In this document: positions 61,488 to 64,000 of the stretch, in pieces | Position numbering within the stretch: position 1 is the first letter of the stretch | Layout: the number at the start of each line of letters is the position of its first letter | Assembly (NCBI GenBank): GCA_030913385.1 | Contig: CP133159.1 | Location: 1,200,584 to 1,264,583 of the forward strand | Direction of reading: 5' to 3' | From: Cytophagaceae bacterium ABcell3 | GTDB taxonomy: Bacteria > Bacteroidota > Bacteroidia > Cytophagales > Cytophagaceae | Length of the DNA stretch: 64,000 nt | Notes under the pieces: generated by a model | What the model was told of the DNA's origin: nothing | The model's database searches: none | What the model saw: the letters and a program-made list of their open reading frames with translations, nothing else | Made by a program: the position numbers and the translations under genes

Positions 61488-62975
61488 ATGAAAAAAGAAC
61501 TTAGTTTATATAATACATTGTCAAGGTCAAAGGAGGTTTTTGCTCCCTTGAACCCGCCTATGGTTGGGATGTATGTTTGCGGTCCTACTGTATACGGTGA
61601 CCCGCATTTAGGGCATGCCAGATCCGCTATTACTTTTGACGTGGTGTACCGGTATCTTGAGTTTTTAGGGTATAAAGTAAGGTATGTCAGAAATATTACC
61701 GACGTGGGACATCTTGAACATGATGCAGACGAGGGTGAAGATAAAATTGCTAAAAAAGCCAAACTGGAAAAGCTGGAGCCTATGGAAGTGGTTCAATTTT
61801 ATACGCATAGGTACCATCAGGTAATGGATCAGATGAATGTCCGCAGGCCCAGTATTGAACCCCATGCTTCTGGACATATCCCTGAGCAAATAAAGCTCAT
61901 TGAGGATATACTCAGCAAAGGATTGGCTTATGAAGTAAATGGGTCTGTATATTTTGATGTAGAGGCTTATTCTAAAGCTGAGGACTATGGCTGTTTGTCC
62001 GGACGGGTTCTCGAAGACTTGCAGGCAAATACACGTGAACTTGAAGGGCAGCAGGAAAAGAAACATCCTTATGATTTTGCACTTTGGAAAAAGGCATCTC
62101 CTTCTCATATTATGCGTTGGGATTCTCCGTGGAGTGTTGGTTTCCCTGGTTGGCATTTGGAGTGCTCTGCTATGAGTGCCAAATATTTGGGTACATATTT
62201 TGATATACATGGGGGCGGTATGGACTTGATGTTTCCACACCATGAATGTGAGATAGCCCAAGCCAAGGCAGGTCATTCGCATGATCCGGCCAAATATTGG
62301 TTACATAATAATATGATTACCATTAATGGTCAGAAAATGGGCAAGTCGCTCGGTAACTTTATTACTATGGAGCAGCTTTTTTCAGGTAATCATGAATTGC
62401 TAGAAAGGTCTTATAGCCCTATGACCATCAGGTTTTTTATCCTTCAAGCCCACTATCGGAGTACCTTAGACTTTTCCAATGAGGCGCTTATCGCTGCTGG
62501 AAAAGGTTATAAAAAGCTTATCAATGGCCTTAGGAATGCTAAAAGTCTGGTGTATACCCAAGGGAATGAGATTCTAGATGCAAAAGTCGATGAAAACATT
62601 TTAAGGCTATCGGAAAAATGCTTTGATGGTTTGAACGATGACTTTAATACAGCTGTTACCATTGCAAACCTTTTTAATCTACTGAAAAAGATTAATTCTA
62701 TCAGCACAGGGCAGCTTCATCCAGGAAAAATTAGCCAGGAAACTTTTGACCGTATGAAAAATACCTTTATAGGAATTGTAGAGGACGTTTTGGGGTTGTA
62801 TGAAGAAAAAGTTGGTAGCGCTGAAGGTTTGATTGATGGCCTGCTTGAAATTTACCGTGAAGCAAAAGCAAACAAGGATTTCGAAAAGGTAGATAAAATT
62901 AGGGCTTACTTTAAAAAAGAAGGCTTGGTCATTAAAGACATGAAGCATTCTATAGATTGGGCATATGAAGAATAA
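61488..62975 (+). CDS. cysS: Cysteinyl-tRNA synthetase
   Basis: 495 aa from the ATG at 61,488 ([20 protein letters not shown]); the longer frame from 61,419 adds 23 residues without homology. [19 protein letters not shown] has Cys31, a zinc ligand, and the HIGH motif (HLGH, 40-43). Further zinc-site residues lie in [14 protein letters not shown] and the [20 protein letters not shown] block. The KMSKS loop is KMGKS (283-287) in [15 protein letters not shown]. The C-terminal DALR-like helical domain is complete. It charges tRNA-Cys. TAAATTTG at 61,474-61,481 lies just before the start, so a leaderless or very short-leader transcript is possible. The 3' end overlaps the next gene by 11 bp. Confidence 0.96.
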   Translation: MKKELSLYNTLSRSKEVFAPLNPPMVGMYVCGPTVYGDPHLGHARSAITFDVVYRYLEFLGYKVRYVRNITDVGHLEHDADEGEDKIAKKAKLEKLEPMEVVQFYTHRYHQVMDQMNVRRPSIEPHASGHIPEQIKLIEDILSKGLAYEVNGSVYFDVEAYSKAEDYGCLSGRVLEDLQANTRELEGQQEKKHPYDFALWKKASPSHIMRWDSPWSVGFPGWHLECSAMSAKYLGTYFDIHGGGMDLMFPHHECEIAQAKAGHSHDPAKYWLHNNMITINGQKMGKSLGNFITMEQLFSGNHELLERSYSPMTIRFFILQAHYRSTLDFSNEALIAAGKGYKKLINGLRNAKSLVYTQGNEILDAKVDENILRLSEKCFDGLNDDFNTAVTIANLFNLLKKINSISTGQLHPGKISQETFDRMKNTFIGIVEDVLGLYEEKVGSAEGLIDGLLEIYREAKANKDFEKVDKIRAYFKKEGLVIKDMKHSIDWAYEE

Positions 62976-63981
62976 CAATATATCTTACGCTGTAAGCTGT
63001 GTAGCAGCTTTCCTCCTGTTGCTTTCCTCTTGTGGGGAACAGCAAGACCGGGCAACTACGGAATCTCCTCAGGTTTCTACCACCAAAGAAGTTAAAGAGG
63101 TAAATGTCCCTAGTTTCAATGCAGACTCTGCTTATTATTTTATAGAAAAGCAGGTTTCTTTTGGGCCTAGGGTGCCCAATACAGAACCTCACCGAAAAAC
63201 TGGTAAATACTTGGTCGGTCAGTTGGAGAAGATGGGTTTGAAAACGTATGTTCAGGAGTTTGAGGCCGAAGCTTTTGATGGTACGGTACTTCAATTGAAA
63301 AACATCGTAGGCAGTATTAACCCTGAAGCCTCAAAAAGGATTCTTTTGGCAGCTCACTGGGATACCAGGCCTTTTGCAGACCAAGATTCTGAAGATACCG
63401 ATGTGCCTATAGATGGTGCCAATGATGGTGCAAGTGGGGTAGGGGTTTTGCTTGAACTGGCCCGGGTTATCCAGTCCCATGAGAATAAGCCTGATGTAGG
63501 AATTGATATTATATTCTTTGACGGTGAAGATTATGGGCAGCCTGAAGGCAGCGGGGATTTTAAGCCTGACACATGGTGCCTTGGATCTCAATATTGGGCC
63601 CGTAATAAACATAAGGAAAACTACTCTGCTTACTATGGCATTTTATTGGATATGGTAGGAGGAGCTAATGCTAAGTTTGCCCTGGAAGGAACGTCTATGA
63701 AATATGCCCCTTCTGTAATGAAAAAGGTCTGGGACACAGGAAACCGGTTGGGGTATTCAAACCACTTTATTTATAAGCAAACAGCTCCTATTACAGATGA
63801 TCACTACTATGTGAATACTATTGCTAAAATACCTATGATTGATATTATTGAATACAATCCTCACGGAGACGGTTATTTTGGCGACTATTGGCATACCCAT
63901 GATGACAATATGGATGTGATAGACAGAGCTACATTGCAAGCTGTTGGTCACACACTGTTAGAAGTGTTGTATAGAGAATAG
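62965..63981 (+). CDS. M28-family peptidase / glutaminyl-peptide cyclotransferase-like lipoprotein
   Basis: 338 aa. Lipoprotein signal with LLLSSC (Cys23). The catalytic domain shows [16 protein letters not shown] (His131, Asp133), [20 protein letters not shown] (Asp154), [12 protein letters not shown] (Glu188) and a late His (ITDDHYYVN), the metal-site layout shared by M28 aminopeptidases and zinc glutaminyl cyclases; the 'HWDTRP..D' form and the C-x-GSQYWA insert favour the cyclase-like branch. It would modify peptides at the cell envelope, e.g. N-terminal Gln to pyroglutamate, frequent on Bacteroidota lipoproteins and T9SS cargo (established for Bacteroidetes QCs). The start overlaps cysS by 11 bp, so it is translationally coupled. 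Confidence 0.85.
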   Translation: MKNNNISYAVSCVAAFLLLLSSCGEQQDRATTESPQVSTTKEVKEVNVPSFNADSAYYFIEKQVSFGPRVPNTEPHRKTGKYLVGQLEKMGLKTYVQEFEAEAFDGTVLQLKNIVGSINPEASKRILLAAHWDTRPFADQDSEDTDVPIDGANDGASGVGVLLELARVIQSHENKPDVGIDIIFFDGEDYGQPEGSGDFKPDTWCLGSQYWARNKHKENYSAYYGILLDMVGGANAKFALEGTSMKYAPSVMKKVWDTGNRLGYSNHFIYKQTAPITDDHYYVNTIAKIPMIDIIEYNPHGDGYFGDYWHTHDDNMDVIDRATLQAVGHTLLEVLYRE

Positions 63982-64000
63982 GTTAAAAGGCTATTGTTGC

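Overview
The window looks like a chromosomal segment of a Bacteroidota bacterium, most likely a Cytophagales-type organism. The reasons are: Bacteroidota-type promoters (TTTG, about 19-22 bp, then TAnnTTTG), two probable T9SS cargo proteins with gliding-motility-type C-termini, SprB- and PKD-type repeats, lipoproteins with Cys-Lys/Ser starts, an InfB of about 1,000 residues, and the very large 'YD/RHS' secreted proteins common in that group. The species cannot be named from the sequence.

Layout. (1) 1-25.1 kb: one tightly packed plus-strand operon (gaps of 0-53 bp, some overlaps). It holds the 3' end of a giant surface protein (open at base 1), an OmpH/Skp-like chaperone, a lipoprotein, a 2,018-aa RHS/Tc-toxin-like shell protein, a LolA-like secreted protein, a 1,391-aa protein resembling the middle of an RHS shell, and a 3,030-aa protein. 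The last fuses a beta-helix/PKD/SprB-like adhesin to the C-terminal half of an RHS shell and ends in a papain-like cysteine-peptidase tip, followed by a probable immunity lipoprotein. (2) 25.1-28.1 kb: a graveyard of RHS tips. It contains an orphan second papain-like tip attached to a piece of RHS core, its probable immunity gene, core scars, a 65-bp copy of the RHS gene, a 384-bp duplication and many small palindromic repeats. (3) 28.1-30.7 kb: two minus-strand secreted proteins (unknown; SIMPL). (4) 31.1-42.55 kb: a 13-gene type II secretion/type IV pilus-like operon. Its three pseudopilins all have Ala, not Gly, at -1, and its prepilin peptidase is short and lacks the methylase domain. (5) 42.55-48 kb: decayed, repeat-rich DNA with gene relics, an IS21-family remnant, a RelE/ParE-type toxin-antitoxin pair between two ~680-bp direct repeats, and an ISL3-family insertion whose excision in silico restores a 97-codon membrane-protein gene. 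(6) 48.3-64 kb: ordinary core genome with a BASS transporter, rluB-type pseudouridine synthase, scpB, a DksA/TraR-like protein, a lamin-tail T9SS cargo protein, asd, a ROK kinase, the rimP-nusA-infB operon, cysS and an M28/glutaminyl-cyclase-like lipoprotein.

How it fits together. The first operon reads as a polymorphic-toxin or surface-effector system without T6SS parts: every large product has a signal peptide, so export is presumably Sec-dependent followed by an outer-membrane step (T9SS is a guess). Both tips carry the same Cys-His-Asp peptidase layout, and both candidate immunity proteins are themselves exported, which suggests a target outside the cytoplasm. The pilus-like operon is a separate, complete-looking envelope machine. 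Domain calls come from reading the translations; no database search was possible.
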